From: Sphingopyxis sp. OPL5
GTDB lineage: Bacteria > Pseudomonadota > Alphaproteobacteria > Sphingomonadales > Sphingomonadaceae
Assembly: GCF_003797775.2 (NCBI RefSeq)
Contig: NZ_CP060725.1
Coordinates: forward strand, 2,784,001-2,848,000
Direction of reading: 5' to 3'
Length of the DNA: 64,000 nucleotides
Shown: positions 8,478 to 18,174 of the stretch, piece by piece
Position numbering within the stretch: the stretch's first letter is position 1
How the letters are laid out: each line of letters starts with the position of its first letter
Position numbers and translations under genes: made by a program
Notes under the pieces: generated by a model
The model's database searches: none
What the model saw: the letters and a program-made list of their open reading frames with translations, nothing else
Told to the model about the DNA's origin: nothing

Positions 8478-8871
8478 CTTTATATCTCCCCGTAACTTGG
8501 GGTGATTTTCTGCCTGCTTCGCACAAAAGTCAATATTTTCAGCCATTTGTAACATAGCTGTCACAAAAGCAGATTAAGCTTATCGCGAGGCGCATTATAA
8601 GTCAGGATTTTCAGAATCTTGGGTGTTGCGACTCGCTGTCACACGAACGGCAGGCCGATTGTCACAATTGCGCCGGTCGAAATTTTTTTCGCGAGGCTGT
8701 GCGATTCCGCGCGTCCTGATTCGCGTCCGCACGTCGCCGGTGGATGGCCCCGGACTTGCGATATAAAGAAAAGTTTATATTTGATCCGGGCGGCGCTTTG
8801 GGCTAGGGCGCGCAACATAATTACGCGGTCGTTTGCGAGCGGGCGCACCCCATCTGACAGGAGAAATACCC
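8478..8871. other. Divergent intergenic region before ahcY
   Basis: 394 bases between the TPR-like gene and ahcY. It is visibly more AT-rich than the surroundings, for example GATATAAAGAAAAGTTTATA at about 8759-8778, and should hold both promoters. No SAH or SAM riboswitch core could be recognised. The only reading frame across it runs into ahcY and has no family features. Confidence 0.5.
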
Positions 8872-10287
8872 ATGGCCACTCTCGCCGCCGACACCCGTGA
8901 CTATGTGGTCGCCGACATCGAACTTGCCGATTTCGGGCGCAAGGAAATCAACATCGCCGAAACCGAAATGCCGGGCCTGATGGCGCTGCGCAGCGAATTC
9001 GGTGCGTCGCAGCCGCTGAAGGGTGCGAAAATCGTCGGGTCGCTGCACATGACGATCCAGACCGCAGTGCTGATCGAGACGCTGACCGCGCTCGGCGCCG
9101 AGGTCCGCTGGGCGACGTGCAACATCTTCTCGACCCAGGACCATGCCGCCGCCGCGATCGCCGCGTCGGGCGTGCCGGTGTTCGCGGTGAAAGGCGAAAG
9201 CCTCGCCGACTATTGGGACTATGTCGGCCGCATCTTCGACTGGGGCGTGGAAGACGGCACGACCTGCAATCTGATCCTCGACGATGGCGGCGACGCCACG
9301 ATGTTCGCGCTGTGGGGCGCGAAGCTCGAAGCCGGGCAGGCGATGCCGGCGCCGGAGAATGAAGAAGAGATTGAAATGCAGCGCGCGCTGAAGGCGTTCG
9401 TTGCCGCCAACCCGGGCTACCTGACGAAGACGGTCAAGGCGATCAAGGGCGTGTCGGAAGAAACGACGACCGGCGTCCACCGCCTGTACCACATCGCCAA
9501 GAAGGGCGAGCTGCCCTTCCCCGCGATCAACGTCAACGACAGCGTCACCAAGTCGAAGTTCGACAACCTCTATGGCTGCAAGGAATCGCTGGTCGACGCG
9601 ATCCGTCGCGGCACCGACGTGATGCTCGCGGGCAAGGTCGCCACCGTCGCCGGCTTCGGCGACGTCGGCAAGGGCTCGGCGCAGTCGCTCCGCAACGGCG
9701 GCGCGCGCGTCCTCGTCACCGAAATCGACCCGATCTGCGCGCTGCAGGCGGCGATGGAAGGTTTCGAGGTCGTGACGATGGACGAAGCCGTCAAGCGTTC
9801 GGACATCTTCGTCACCGCGACCGGCAACGCCGACGTCATCACCGCCGAGCATATGGCGGGCATGAAGAATATGGCGATCGTCTGCAACATCGGCCACTTC
9901 GACAGCGAGATCCAGATCGCGGCGCTCGCCAACTACAAGTGGACCGAAGTCAAGCCGCAGGTCGACCTCGTCGAATTCCCCGACGGCAAGCAGATCATCA
10001 TCCTGTCGAAGGGGCGCCTCGTGAACCTCGGCAATGCGACCGGCCACCCGTCGTTCGTGATGTCGGCGAGCTTCACCAACCAGACGCTGGCGCAGATCGA
10101 ACTGTGGACGCGCAGCGAGCAGTATAAGAACGACGTCTATGTCCTGCCCAAGCATCTCGACGAAAAGGTCGCGGCGCTGCACCTCGAAAAGCTGGGCGTG
10201 AAGCTCAGCCAGCTGAGCCAGAAGCAGGCCGACTATATCGGCGTGCCGGTCGAAGGTCCGTTCAAGCCCGATCATTATCGCTATTGA
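8872..10287 (+). CDS. ahcY: Adenosylhomocysteinase
   Basis: Reversibly hydrolyses S-adenosylhomocysteine to adenosine and homocysteine, relieving product inhibition of methyltransferases. It has 471 residues. Visible hallmarks are [16 protein letters not shown], the NAD-binding loop [14 protein letters not shown], the substrate segment [13 protein letters not shown] and the invariant C-terminus KPDHYRY. The ATG at 8872 is preceded by ACAGGAGAAATACCC, a strong ribosome binding site. Cytoplasmic and NAD-dependent. The long AT-richer upstream region suggests its own promoter. Confidence 0.98.
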   Translation: MATLAADTRDYVVADIELADFGRKEINIAETEMPGLMALRSEFGASQPLKGAKIVGSLHMTIQTAVLIETLTALGAEVRWATCNIFSTQDHAAAAIAASGVPVFAVKGESLADYWDYVGRIFDWGVEDGTTCNLILDDGGDATMFALWGAKLEAGQAMPAPENEEEIEMQRALKAFVAANPGYLTKTVKAIKGVSEETTTGVHRLYHIAKKGELPFPAINVNDSVTKSKFDNLYGCKESLVDAIRRGTDVMLAGKVATVAGFGDVGKGSAQSLRNGGARVLVTEIDPICALQAAMEGFEVVTMDEAVKRSDIFVTATGNADVITAEHMAGMKNMAIVCNIGHFDSEIQIAALANYKWTEVKPQVDLVEFPDGKQIIILSKGRLVNLGNATGHPSFVMSASFTNQTLAQIELWTRSEQYKNDVYVLPKHLDEKVAALHLEKLGVKLSQLSQKQADYIGVPVEGPFKPDHYRY

Positions 10288-10326
10288 TCGAAGACGGGGC
10301 ATGCGCCCTGCCGTTCGGGCAATCCT

Positions 10327-10412
10327 CGTCATTGCGAGGAGCCGGGGGCGACGCGGCAATCCAGAGTGGGCGGTAACCGCCCTGGATCGCTTCGCTCCGC
10401 TCGCAATGACGA
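10327..10412. repeat. Dispersed palindromic repeat, family C, copy 1
   Basis: Outer arms CGTCATTGCGAG and CTCGCAATGACG face each other; the inner parts carry GCAATCCAG and its complement. The centre is a small hairpin GGGCGGTAACCGCCC. The same design recurs at 15092 and 50265. It lies between ahcY and divL. Confidence 0.88.
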
Positions 10413-10435
10413 CGTGATGAGACGAAAACTGTGGA

Positions 10436-10466
10436 CGGCGCGCCCATCGGAAGGTGGGACGCGCCG
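10436..10466 (+). terminator. Stem-loop between ahcY and divL
   Basis: GGCGCGCCCAT pairs with GTGGG-ACGCGCC (one bulged A) around a short loop. No clear T-tract follows, so it may be a weak terminator or simply an RNA hairpin at the end of the ahcY transcript. Confidence 0.4.
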
Positions 10467-10565
10467 TTCCGCTGTGACATGCGATTGAAACATGCACCCA
10501 TCGCCTTTAGGGCTGGCTATCATGGCAAGGGCGTCGGTGGCGGAAAAGCGGGAGCGTGACGGAGG

Positions 10566-12929
10566 ATGAGCGGCGCGCTGTCCCCGACCCTGACGTTCGC
10601 GCTCGGCGGCTTCGCGGCGCTGTGGCTGCTGCTCGGCATCTGGGCGGCGGGGCGCGGGCTGGCGATGCAGCGGCGATCGGCCTTTGCCGCGGCGCAGACC
10701 GAGCGGCTGGCGAGCCTGATCGAAGCTTCACCCTATCTGCCCGTCGTCGTGCGCGGCGACTGGCGCATCGAGGCGAGCGAGCGGCTCGGCCGCTGGCTGG
10801 GGCTCGAACGCGGCCCCCGCAATTTCGACGAATTGTGCGGGCTGGGCGCGGGCCTCGAAACCCCCGACCATGACGCGCTGCGGCAGGCGATCCTCGGCGC
10901 GCAGCGCGGCGCCAAACCCTTCACGATGAGCCTGCGCCCGCAAGGCGGCTCGCGCACGATTCTGGTCCATGGCGGTCCGGCTCCGGCGGCGATCGGCGGG
11001 TCGGGCAGCGTGCTGCTGTGGCTCGATGATGCGACCGAAAGCCTGTCGTCGCAGATCGCGCTCAAGTCCGAACGCGACGAGGCGATGGCGGCCTTCGAGG
11101 CGCTGTCGGGGCTGATCGAGGTCGCGCCCTTTCCGATGTGGTTCCGCGACCCGCGGCTCGAACTGGCGCTGGTCAACCAGGCCTATGTGAATGCGGTCGA
11201 GGCGAAGAGCGCCGATGTCGTGATCGACCAGGGGATCGAACTGCTCGAACCCGTCGCCGGGGTAAGCGCGGGCGAAGCGGCGCAGGCGGCGCGTACCGCC
11301 GGGGCGGCGCAAATGCGCACCGTGCCGGTGACGATCGCGGGCGAGCGGCGGATCATGCGCGTCGTCGACGTGCCGCTGACCCCGGCGGGCGGCAAGCCGA
11401 TCGGGGTCGCGGGCTATGCGATCGACGTACAGGAACTGGAGAGCGAGCGCGGCGCGCACCGCCGCTTTGCCGAGACGCAGCGCGAATTGCTCGACCGGTT
11501 GTCGGCGGCGGTCGCGCAGTTCGGCCCCGACCAGGGCCTGATCTTCGCGAACCAGCCGTTCCGCCGCATGTTCGACCTCGACGCCGACGCGATCGCCGAA
11601 ACGCCGGCCCTCGCGCGGCTGCTCGACGCCTGGCGCGACGCCGGGCGGACCCCCGAGGTGCGCGATTATCCCGAATGGCGGCAGGCGCATGTCGACTGGT
11701 TCGCGCAGGCGGAGGCGAGTGAGGAGGAGTGGCTGCTGCGCGACGGGACGCATCTGCGCGTCGTCGCCCAGCCGACCCCCGACGGCGGGTTGTTGCTGAT
11801 CGCCGAGGACCGCACCGAGCAGGTCCAGCTCGCCGGGGCGCGTGACACCTTGCTGCGCGTGCGCACCGCGACCTTCGACAATCTGTTCGAGGCGGTGGCG
11901 GTGTTCGCCCCCGACGGGCGGCTGCACCTGTGGAACCAACGATTCCGCCGCCTGTGGGGGGTCGACGAGCCGACGCTGGCGGCGCATCCGCGCGTCGATA
12001 CGCTGATGGGCGGGCTCGCCGACCGGCTGGCCAAGCCGAACCAGATCAGCATCGTGCAGGAGGTGATCCGTGCCGCGACGCTGGAGCGGACGCAGCGCGT
12101 CGGTGAGATCCGGTTCAAGGACGGGCGCCATTTCGACTTCGCCGCGATCCCGCTGCCCGACGGCAATGCCTTGCTGATCATGCTCGACGTCAGCGACAAC
12201 CGGAAGATGGAATCGGCGCTGCGCGAACGCAATGAAGCGCTCGAGGCCGCCGACAAGGTCAAGACCGCCTTCCTGTCGCGGATGAGTTACGAGCTGCGCA
12301 CGCCGCTGACCTCGATCGGCGGCTTTGGCGAGATGTTGCAGGCGGGTTATGCCGGCAAGCTCGCCGAAGGGCAGCAGGCCTATGTCGATGCGATCATGGA
12401 ATCGGTTGGCGTTCTCGGGCGCCAGATCGACAATGTGCTCGACCTTGCGCAGGGCGAGGCGGGCACGCTCGCGGTCGAGCGCGCGCCGGTCGACGTCGCG
12501 GCGCTGCTCGGTGGGGCGCTGGCGGAGGCCAAACCCTTTGCCGCGGCCGAAGGGGTCGAACTGGTCGGCAATATCTCGGCGGCGCTCGGCAGCATCGAAG
12601 GCGACGCCGCGCGGCTGTCGCGGCTCGTCGCAGGGCTGCTCGACAACGCGGTCCGCTATACCGCGCCGAGCCGCAAGAAGGGCGGACGCGTGCTGCTCCA
12701 CGCCGACGGCGATGCCAGGGGCGTCGATATCATCGTGTCCGACAATGGCCCCGGCATGCCCGATGCGGTCGCCGCGGTGACCAAGGGCCAGCAGGCGGGG
12801 ACCCAGAGCGGCGGCATCGGCCTCGCGCTCGCCCGCCAACTCGTCGCCGCGCACGGCGGCACGATGGAGGTGGTGAGCGAAAAGGGCCAGGGGACGCTGG
12901 TCCGCGTAAGTCTGCCGCGCGGCGCATGA
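10566..12929 (+). CDS. divL: DivL-type PAS-domain kinase homologue with Tyr at the H-box
   Basis: A 787-residue membrane-bound member of the histidine-kinase superfamily. An N-terminal hydrophobic helix spans about residues 8-27; PAS-like regions fill roughly 35-540. The dimerisation box reads FLSRMSYELRTPLTSIGGF, so the usual phospho-acceptor His is Tyr575. An ATPase domain follows, with N-box DNAVRYTAPS, VSDNGPGMPD and SGGIGLALARQLVAAHGG. Tyrosine at this site is the signature of Caulobacter DivL, which senses DivK and controls CckA-CtrA; that role is inferred here. It overlaps tsaE by four bases, so the two are coupled. Confidence 0.87.
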   Translation: MSGALSPTLTFALGGFAALWLLLGIWAAGRGLAMQRRSAFAAAQTERLASLIEASPYLPVVVRGDWRIEASERLGRWLGLERGPRNFDELCGLGAGLETPDHDALRQAILGAQRGAKPFTMSLRPQGGSRTILVHGGPAPAAIGGSGSVLLWLDDATESLSSQIALKSERDEAMAAFEALSGLIEVAPFPMWFRDPRLELALVNQAYVNAVEAKSADVVIDQGIELLEPVAGVSAGEAAQAARTAGAAQMRTVPVTIAGERRIMRVVDVPLTPAGGKPIGVAGYAIDVQELESERGAHRRFAETQRELLDRLSAAVAQFGPDQGLIFANQPFRRMFDLDADAIAETPALARLLDAWRDAGRTPEVRDYPEWRQAHVDWFAQAEASEEEWLLRDGTHLRVVAQPTPDGGLLLIAEDRTEQVQLAGARDTLLRVRTATFDNLFEAVAVFAPDGRLHLWNQRFRRLWGVDEPTLAAHPRVDTLMGGLADRLAKPNQISIVQEVIRAATLERTQRVGEIRFKDGRHFDFAAIPLPDGNALLIMLDVSDNRKMESALRERNEALEAADKVKTAFLSRMSYELRTPLTSIGGFGEMLQAGYAGKLAEGQQAYVDAIMESVGVLGRQIDNVLDLAQGEAGTLAVERAPVDVAALLGGALAEAKPFAAAEGVELVGNISAALGSIEGDAARLSRLVAGLLDNAVRYTAPSRKKGGRVLLHADGDARGVDIIVSDNGPGMPDAVAAVTKGQQAGTQSGGIGLALARQLVAAHGGTMEVVSEKGQGTLVRVSLPRGA

Positions 12930-13375
12930 GCTTCCGTACCGACTACAGCCTCGCCGAAGCCGAGCGGATCGGTGCGGCGATCGGATTGGCGCTGATCCCC
13001 GGCGACGTCGTGCTGTTGTCGGGCGATCTCGGCGCGGGCAAGACGACGCTGGCGCGCGCGATGCTCAAGGCGCGCGGGCTGGCTGGCGAGGCGCCGAGCC
13101 CGACCTTTGCGATCGTCCAGCCCTATGCGCCGCCCGAGGTCGACTTGCCGATCGCGCATGTCGATCTCTACCGGATCGAGGACGAGGACGAGCTGATCGA
13201 ACTCGGCCTCGACGACTATGTTCATGACGGCGCGTTGCTGATCGAATGGCCCGACCGGCTGGGCCAAACGGGCTGGGCCGGTGCGCTGGCACTGACGATT
13301 TCCGGAAGCGGCGACGCGCGCGTCTTGACAGCCGCGGTGCCGACGTCTTGGGGGAGCCGATGGCCGCTCCGATGA
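12926..13375 (+). CDS. tsaE: tRNA threonylcarbamoyladenosine biosynthesis ATPase TsaE
   Basis: A 149-residue P-loop protein needed, with TsaB and TsaD, to make t6A37 in ANN-decoding tRNAs. Walker A reads SGDLGAGKTTLARAML (about residues 32-47), and SPTFAIVQPY and VDLYRIEDEDELIELGLDDY are family blocks. Its ATG overlaps the divL TGA (ATGA). Its own stop lies 16 bases inside the amgK reading frame, consistent with one operon. Confidence 0.95.
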   Translation: MSFRTDYSLAEAERIGAAIGLALIPGDVVLLSGDLGAGKTTLARAMLKARGLAGEAPSPTFAIVQPYAPPEVDLPIAHVDLYRIEDEDELIELGLDDYVHDGALLIEWPDRLGQTGWAGALALTISGSGDARVLTAAVPTSWGSRWPLR

Positions 13376-14355
13376 TTCCGCCCCCCCATGCGCCCGCCTT
13401 CCTCGCCGCGCATGGCTGGGGCGACGCGCAGATATTGCCGCTTGCTGGCGATGCGTCGTTCCGGCGCTATTTCCGCGTCGTCGGCGAAGGCCGTCAGGCG
13501 GTGCTGATGGACGCGCCGCCACAACAGGAAGACTCGCGCCCGTTCATCGCGATCGCCGAATATCTGTGTGAGCAGGGGTTGAATGCGCCGACGATCATCG
13601 CGCGCGATCTGGAGCAGGGATTGCTGCTGATCGAGGATTTCGGCGACGTCCGGCTGCGCGAGACGATCGACGCAGCGCCGCAGGACGAGATGGCGCATTA
13701 TGCCGGGGTGACCGATTTGCTCGTCCATTTGCACGCGCAACCGCCGATGGCGGGCCTGCCGGTGCATGGGCTCGATCAATGGATCGACGAGGTCATGCTG
13801 TTCGCCGACTGGTATTGTCCGGCGCTGGACATCGACGTCGATCGCGACGCGTTTCGCGCGGCGTGGGAAGCCGCGCTGCTGCCGGTCGAGAAGGACGGGC
13901 TGCCGCGCGTTACCGTGCTGCGCGATTTCCATGCCGAGAATATCATGCTCGTCGCCGGACAGACGGGCGTCGCGCATTACGGCCTGCTCGATTTCCAGGA
14001 CGCGCTGATCGGCCATCCGGCCTATGATCTGGCCTCGGTGCTCGAGGATGCGCGGCGCGACGTGACCCCGGCGGTCGAGGCGGCGATGCTCGCGCGCTAT
14101 CAAGGGGCGACCGGGACCGACATCGAGCATGGTTATTGGGCGCTCGCCGCGCAGCGCAACACGCGCATCCTGGGGGTGTTCGTGCGGCTGTGGAAACGCG
14201 ACGGCAAGCCGGGGTATCGCCAGTTCCAGCCGCGCATGTGGGGTCTGCTCGAACGCGACCTCGCGCACCCGGCGCTCGCCCCGGTGCGGGCATGGTTCGA
14301 CGAGAATATCCCCGCCGACAAGCGCGCGGCGGCGTGGGAAGAATTCGAGGCATGA
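13360..14355 (+). CDS. amgK: N-acetylmuramate/N-acetylglucosamine kinase
   Basis: An aminoglycoside-phosphotransferase-fold kinase of 331 residues that phosphorylates MurNAc and GlcNAc at the anomeric carbon in the MurNAc recycling route found in Pseudomonas and many alphaproteobacteria. The catalytic loop reads LRDFHAENIM and the metal-binding segment LLDFQDALIGHPAYDL. GDASFRRYFRV is the N-terminal phosphate loop. The start at 13360 follows GGGGAGCCG. The neighbouring MurU gene supports this assignment over a general phosphotransferase. Confidence 0.92.
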   Translation: MAAPMIPPPHAPAFLAAHGWGDAQILPLAGDASFRRYFRVVGEGRQAVLMDAPPQQEDSRPFIAIAEYLCEQGLNAPTIIARDLEQGLLLIEDFGDVRLRETIDAAPQDEMAHYAGVTDLLVHLHAQPPMAGLPVHGLDQWIDEVMLFADWYCPALDIDVDRDAFRAAWEAALLPVEKDGLPRVTVLRDFHAENIMLVAGQTGVAHYGLLDFQDALIGHPAYDLASVLEDARRDVTPAVEAAMLARYQGATGTDIEHGYWALAAQRNTRILGVFVRLWKRDGKPGYRQFQPRMWGLLERDLAHPALAPVRAWFDENIPADKRAAAWEEFEA

Positions 14356-15071
14356 CCACGAAAATCGAGAGCGCGATGGTGATGGCGGCGGGGCTGGGCA
14401 AACGCATGCGTCCGCTCACCGCCACCCGGCCCAAGCCGCTGGTCCGTGTCGCCGGCAAGCCGCTGATCGACCATAGCCTCGACCGGATCGAGGCCGCCGG
14501 GATTCCCCACGTAGTGGTCAACGTCCATTATCTAGCCGACGCCCTCGAAGCGCATCTCGCGGCGCAGAAGCGTCCCTTCACCATCGCGATTTCGAACGAG
14601 CGCGACCGGCTGCTCGAAACCGGCGGCGGCATGATGAAGGCGCTGCCGCAACTGACCGGCGACCCGATCCTGATCGTCAACAGCGACAATATCTGGACCG
14701 ACGGGCCGCAGGACAGCATCGCGCAGCTCGCGCGCCACTGGGACGAGGCGCGGATGGACGCGCTGTTGCTGGTGATCCCGCAGGCGAGCGCGACCGGGCA
14801 TGGCGGGCGCGGTGATTTCCATATGGACCCCAATGGCATGCTGTCGCGGCGCAGGCCGGCGCGGATTGCGCCCTTCGTCTATACCGGCATCCAACTGGTG
14901 TCGCGGCGGCTGCTCGTCGATGCGCCCGCGGGGCCGTTTTCGACCAACATCTTCTGGGACCGCGCGATCGCGGCGGGGCGGCTGTTCGGGCTGTCGCACA
15001 TGGGCCGATGGTTCGACGTCGGCACTCCGGCGAGCATCGCGCCGACCGAAGCCGCGCTGACGGAGGTTTGA
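14352..15071 (+). CDS. murU: N-acetylmuramate 1-phosphate uridylyltransferase
   Basis: A 239-residue sugar-phosphate nucleotidyltransferase that converts MurNAc-1-phosphate plus UTP to UDP-MurNAc, following AmgK and bypassing the fosfomycin-sensitive de novo steps. The nucleotide loop is MAAGLGKRMRPLTATRPKPL (residues 11-30) and the metal-binding aspartate is in IVNSDNIW. The C-terminal half is short, fitting MurU rather than GlmU or RmlA. Its ATG overlaps the amgK stop by four bases. Confidence 0.92.
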   Translation: MTTKIESAMVMAAGLGKRMRPLTATRPKPLVRVAGKPLIDHSLDRIEAAGIPHVVVNVHYLADALEAHLAAQKRPFTIAISNERDRLLETGGGMMKALPQLTGDPILIVNSDNIWTDGPQDSIAQLARHWDEARMDALLLVIPQASATGHGGRGDFHMDPNGMLSRRRPARIAPFVYTGIQLVSRRLLVDAPAGPFSTNIFWDRAIAAGRLFGLSHMGRWFDVGTPASIAPTEAALTEV

Positions 15072-15091
15072 CCACCGTCCGTTCCCGCTTT

Positions 15092-15167
15092 CGTCATAGC
15101 GCGCACGGCGAAGCAATCCAGAGTTGCATAAACCGCTCTGGATTGCTTCGCTGCGCGCGCAATGACG
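15092..15167. repeat. Dispersed palindromic repeat, family C, copy 2
   Basis: A 76-bp palindrome with outer CGTCATAGCGCGCA and GCGCGCAATGACG, and inner GAAGCAATCCAGAG paired with CTCTGGATTGCTTC around TTGCATAAACCG. It lies between murU and addB and interrupts the otherwise overlapping gene run. Confidence 0.9.
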
Positions 15168-15180
15168 GGTTTTGACTCTG

Positions 15181-18174
15181 ATGGCTGATGCCAAGCCCAC
15201 CATCTTCTCGATCCCGGTCCACCGGGCGTTCGCCGATGCGCTCGCCGCCGGGCTGATCGCGCGTTTCGCCGATGGAGCGCTGGGTCTCGCCGAGGGGTTG
15301 GTCCTGCTGCCGAGCAATCGCGCGCGCAGCGCGGTGCAGGCGGCGTTCGTGCGCGCGGGCGGGCAAGGCCTGCTGATGCCGCGGCTTGTCGTGATCGGCG
15401 ATGCCGACCTCGACGAAGAGGTTGCGCTGGCGCTCGACCCGATCGACGAGAGCGGGATCCTGCCGCCCGCGATCGACCCGCTGCGACGGCGACTGATGCT
15501 CGCGGCGCTGATCGAGAAGCACCAGCCGGCGGGCGAGGAGGCGATCACCGGCGCGGCGGCGTTCCAGCTCGCCGAAGGGCTGGGGCGGGTGATCGACCAG
15601 CTTCATTATGAGGAGGTCGCGCCTGCGCGGCTGGGCGAGATCGCGGCGGTGCTCGGCGACCTCGCGCAGCATTGGCAGGCGTCGTGGGCGCGGCTGCGGC
15701 TGCTCGTCGAGCATTGGCCCGCCGAACTCAAGCGCGCGGGGATGATCGACCGCGCCGAGCGGCGCAACCGCCTGCTCGACCGGGTCAGCCACGGCTGGCG
15801 CGTCGCGCTGCCGGCGCGCTTCGTCGTCGCGGCGGGGATCACCACCGCCGCGCCGGCGATCGTCCGGCTGCTCCGCACCGTCGCCGACATGGAGCGCGGC
15901 ATGGTCGTGCTGCCGGGGCTCGACCTCGGCATGGCGGAGGAAGAATGGGAAGCGCTGGGGCCGGTCGCCGCCGACCCCGACAATCCGGCGCGGCCGCTGG
16001 AGACGCATCCGCAATATCATCTGAAACTGCTGCTCGGGCGCATGGGCGTTGCGCGCGGCGAGGTGCGGACGTGGGAGGGCGTGTCGGCGTTCGACGGACC
16101 CGAGGCGCGCGCCGGTTTCGTGTCCTTGCTCTTCGCGCCCGCCGCCTACACCGCGCGCTGGCAGGACAAGACCGACCTTGGCGCCGAGATCGCTGGGCTG
16201 TCGGGCGCGGTGTTCGCCGACGACGGGCAGGAGGCACAGGGCATCGCGCTGATGATGCGCGCCGCGGTCGAGACGCCGGGGCGCACCGCGGCGCTGGTCA
16301 CCCCCGACCGCGCGCTGGCCGAACGCGTCGCGAGCGCGCTGGCGCGCTGGGACATTGCGGTCGACGACAGCGCGGGGCGGCCGCTGGCGAAGCTGCCGCC
16401 GGGAACCTTGCTGCTCGGGCTCGCCGAGCTGGCGGCGCGCTTCGACCCCGTGCGGCTGCTCACGGTGCTCGGCCACCCGCTGGTGCGCAAGGGCGAGGCG
16501 CGGCTGGCGTGGCTCGACCAGGTCCGGCGACTCGACCTGCTGCTGCGCGAGCCGGGGCTGACCCCGGGCTGGGACGGCGTGTCGCTACGCCTCGCGCTGC
16601 TCACCGCCGACAGCAAGGCGCGCGCCCATGGCGCGGCGGCGGCGTTGCACGACTGGTGGGGCGAGCTGGTCGCGGGGCTGGGCACGCATCTTGCGCCGCT
16701 CAGCGCCGGAACCGCGGTACCGCCGACGACCCTGCTCGCGGCGCTGCAGGCGGCGCTCGGCTGGCTGACCGGCGACGCGGTGTGGGCGGGTCCGGCGGGG
16801 CGGCAGCTTGCCGACCTGTTCGACCGTTGGGCACTGGCAAAGGGCGCCGGGCCGGCGCTCGTCATGCCGGGCGATTTTCCCGCGATGCTGGCCGACCTGC
16901 TCGGCGGCGAAAGCGTAAGGCCGCCTTATGGCGGGCATCCGCGGCTGTTCATCTGGGGGCTGCTTGAGGCGCGGTTGCAGCGCGCCGATGTGATGATCCT
17001 CGGCGGCCTCGACGAAGGGCGCTGGCCACAGGCGCTGAGCCCCGATCCCTGGCTCGCGCCGGGCATCCGCCGCCTGCTCGGCCTCGCGGCGCCCGAGCGG
17101 CAGCAGGGCATGGCGGCGCACGATTTCGCCGGGGCGCTGGCAGCGCGCAAGGTGGTGGTGACGCGGGCGCAGCGCAGCGGCGGCGACCCGGCGGTCGCCT
17201 CGCGCTTCTGGCTGCGGCTGAGCGCGCTCGCGGGCGAATTGCCCGCCGCGCAAATCGGCGGGCAAGTGGTGACGGCGCTGACCGCGCTGCTCGATGTCCC
17301 GCCGGGCGATCCGCACCCCGCGCCGCGCCCCGCGGTCGTGCCGCCGCCCGAGGCGCGGCCCGACAAGATCAGCGTCACCGGGGTCGACCAGCTCGCGCAC
17401 GATCCCTTCGCCTTTTACGCGGCGAAGATCCTGCGGCTGAGCGCGCTCGATCCGCTGAGCCAGGGCCCCGACGCCAAATGGTTCGGGACACGGGTGCACA
17501 AGCTGCTCGAGGATTGGCAGCGCGCCGGGATGACCGAGGCCGCGCTGGAGGCGGAGCTCGCGGCGCTCGCTGCCGACCCGGCGCTCGATGCGCTGGCGCG
17601 CGCCTTCTGGTTGCCGCGCATCCTGCCGTCGCTGCGCTGGGCGGCGGAGCGGGTGTGGGCCGAGCGAGAGGCGCGCTGGCCGGTCGCGAGCGAGGTCAAG
17701 GGCGCGATGGTCGTCGATGGCATCCGGCTGCACGGCAAGGCCGACCGCATCGACCAGCTCGCCGACGGCAGCCTCGCGATTGTCGATTATAAGAGCGGTT
17801 CGGCGCCGTCGGGCACCGCGGCGGCGGCGGGGCTCGACAACCAGCTCGGCCTGCTCGGGCTGATCGCCGAGGCGGGGCAGGCCGACGGACTCGACGCGGC
17901 GCCGGTCGGAGCCCTTGAATATTGGAGCCTGAAGCGCGACCGCGCGAAGGGCGAAGAGGGCAAGGTGTCGGCGACGCATGGTTCGCGGCGCGAGCTGAAG
18001 AGTGCCGAAGAAGCTGTCGAACGCGCGGCCGAAGCGCTCGCCGACCTGACGACACGCTTCCTGCTCGGCGCCGAACCCTTCGTTCCCGGCGATGCCGCGA
18101 AGCGGTACAGCGATTTCGATCAGCTGATGCGGCGCGACGAGTGGTTCGGGCGCGACGACGGGGGCGCGGCATGA
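15181..18174 (+). CDS. addB: Double-strand break repair protein AddB
   Basis: Subunit of the AddAB helicase-nuclease that resects double-strand breaks for RecA loading. It has 997 residues. The N-terminal part (GLVLLPSNRARSAVQAAFV) matches the alphaproteobacterial AddB type; no intact Walker A was seen, as expected for this subunit. The C-terminus holds a RecB-type PD-(D/E)xK nuclease with KADRIDQL and VDYKSGSAPSG. The ATG at 15181 was preferred to a TTG nine bases upstream. The stop overlaps the addA start (ATGA). Confidence 0.93.
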   Translation: MADAKPTIFSIPVHRAFADALAAGLIARFADGALGLAEGLVLLPSNRARSAVQAAFVRAGGQGLLMPRLVVIGDADLDEEVALALDPIDESGILPPAIDPLRRRLMLAALIEKHQPAGEEAITGAAAFQLAEGLGRVIDQLHYEEVAPARLGEIAAVLGDLAQHWQASWARLRLLVEHWPAELKRAGMIDRAERRNRLLDRVSHGWRVALPARFVVAAGITTAAPAIVRLLRTVADMERGMVVLPGLDLGMAEEEWEALGPVAADPDNPARPLETHPQYHLKLLLGRMGVARGEVRTWEGVSAFDGPEARAGFVSLLFAPAAYTARWQDKTDLGAEIAGLSGAVFADDGQEAQGIALMMRAAVETPGRTAALVTPDRALAERVASALARWDIAVDDSAGRPLAKLPPGTLLLGLAELAARFDPVRLLTVLGHPLVRKGEARLAWLDQVRRLDLLLREPGLTPGWDGVSLRLALLTADSKARAHGAAAALHDWWGELVAGLGTHLAPLSAGTAVPPTTLLAALQAALGWLTGDAVWAGPAGRQLADLFDRWALAKGAGPALVMPGDFPAMLADLLGGESVRPPYGGHPRLFIWGLLEARLQRADVMILGGLDEGRWPQALSPDPWLAPGIRRLLGLAAPERQQGMAAHDFAGALAARKVVVTRAQRSGGDPAVASRFWLRLSALAGELPAAQIGGQVVTALTALLDVPPGDPHPAPRPAVVPPPEARPDKISVTGVDQLAHDPFAFYAAKILRLSALDPLSQGPDAKWFGTRVHKLLEDWQRAGMTEAALEAELAALAADPALDALARAFWLPRILPSLRWAAERVWAEREARWPVASEVKGAMVVDGIRLHGKADRIDQLADGSLAIVDYKSGSAPSGTAAAAGLDNQLGLLGLIAEAGQADGLDAAPVGALEYWSLKRDRAKGEEGKVSATHGSRRELKSAEEAVERAAEALADLTTRFLLGAEPFVPGDAAKRYSDFDQLMRRDEWFGRDDGGAA

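Noticed and set aside
8478..8871. Possible SAH or SAM riboswitch upstream of ahcY
   Set aside because: I looked for the conserved SAH-riboswitch core and for SAM-II-like pairing and found neither. A covariance search could overturn this.
8619..8900. 93-codon plus-strand frame ahead of ahcY
   Set aside because: It overlaps the ahcY start, lacks a ribosome binding site and has no conserved features; the region is better read as promoter DNA.
8821..10497. 558-codon frame antisense to ahcY
   Set aside because: No family features; ahcY on the other strand is certain and the frame runs across intergenic repeat C1.
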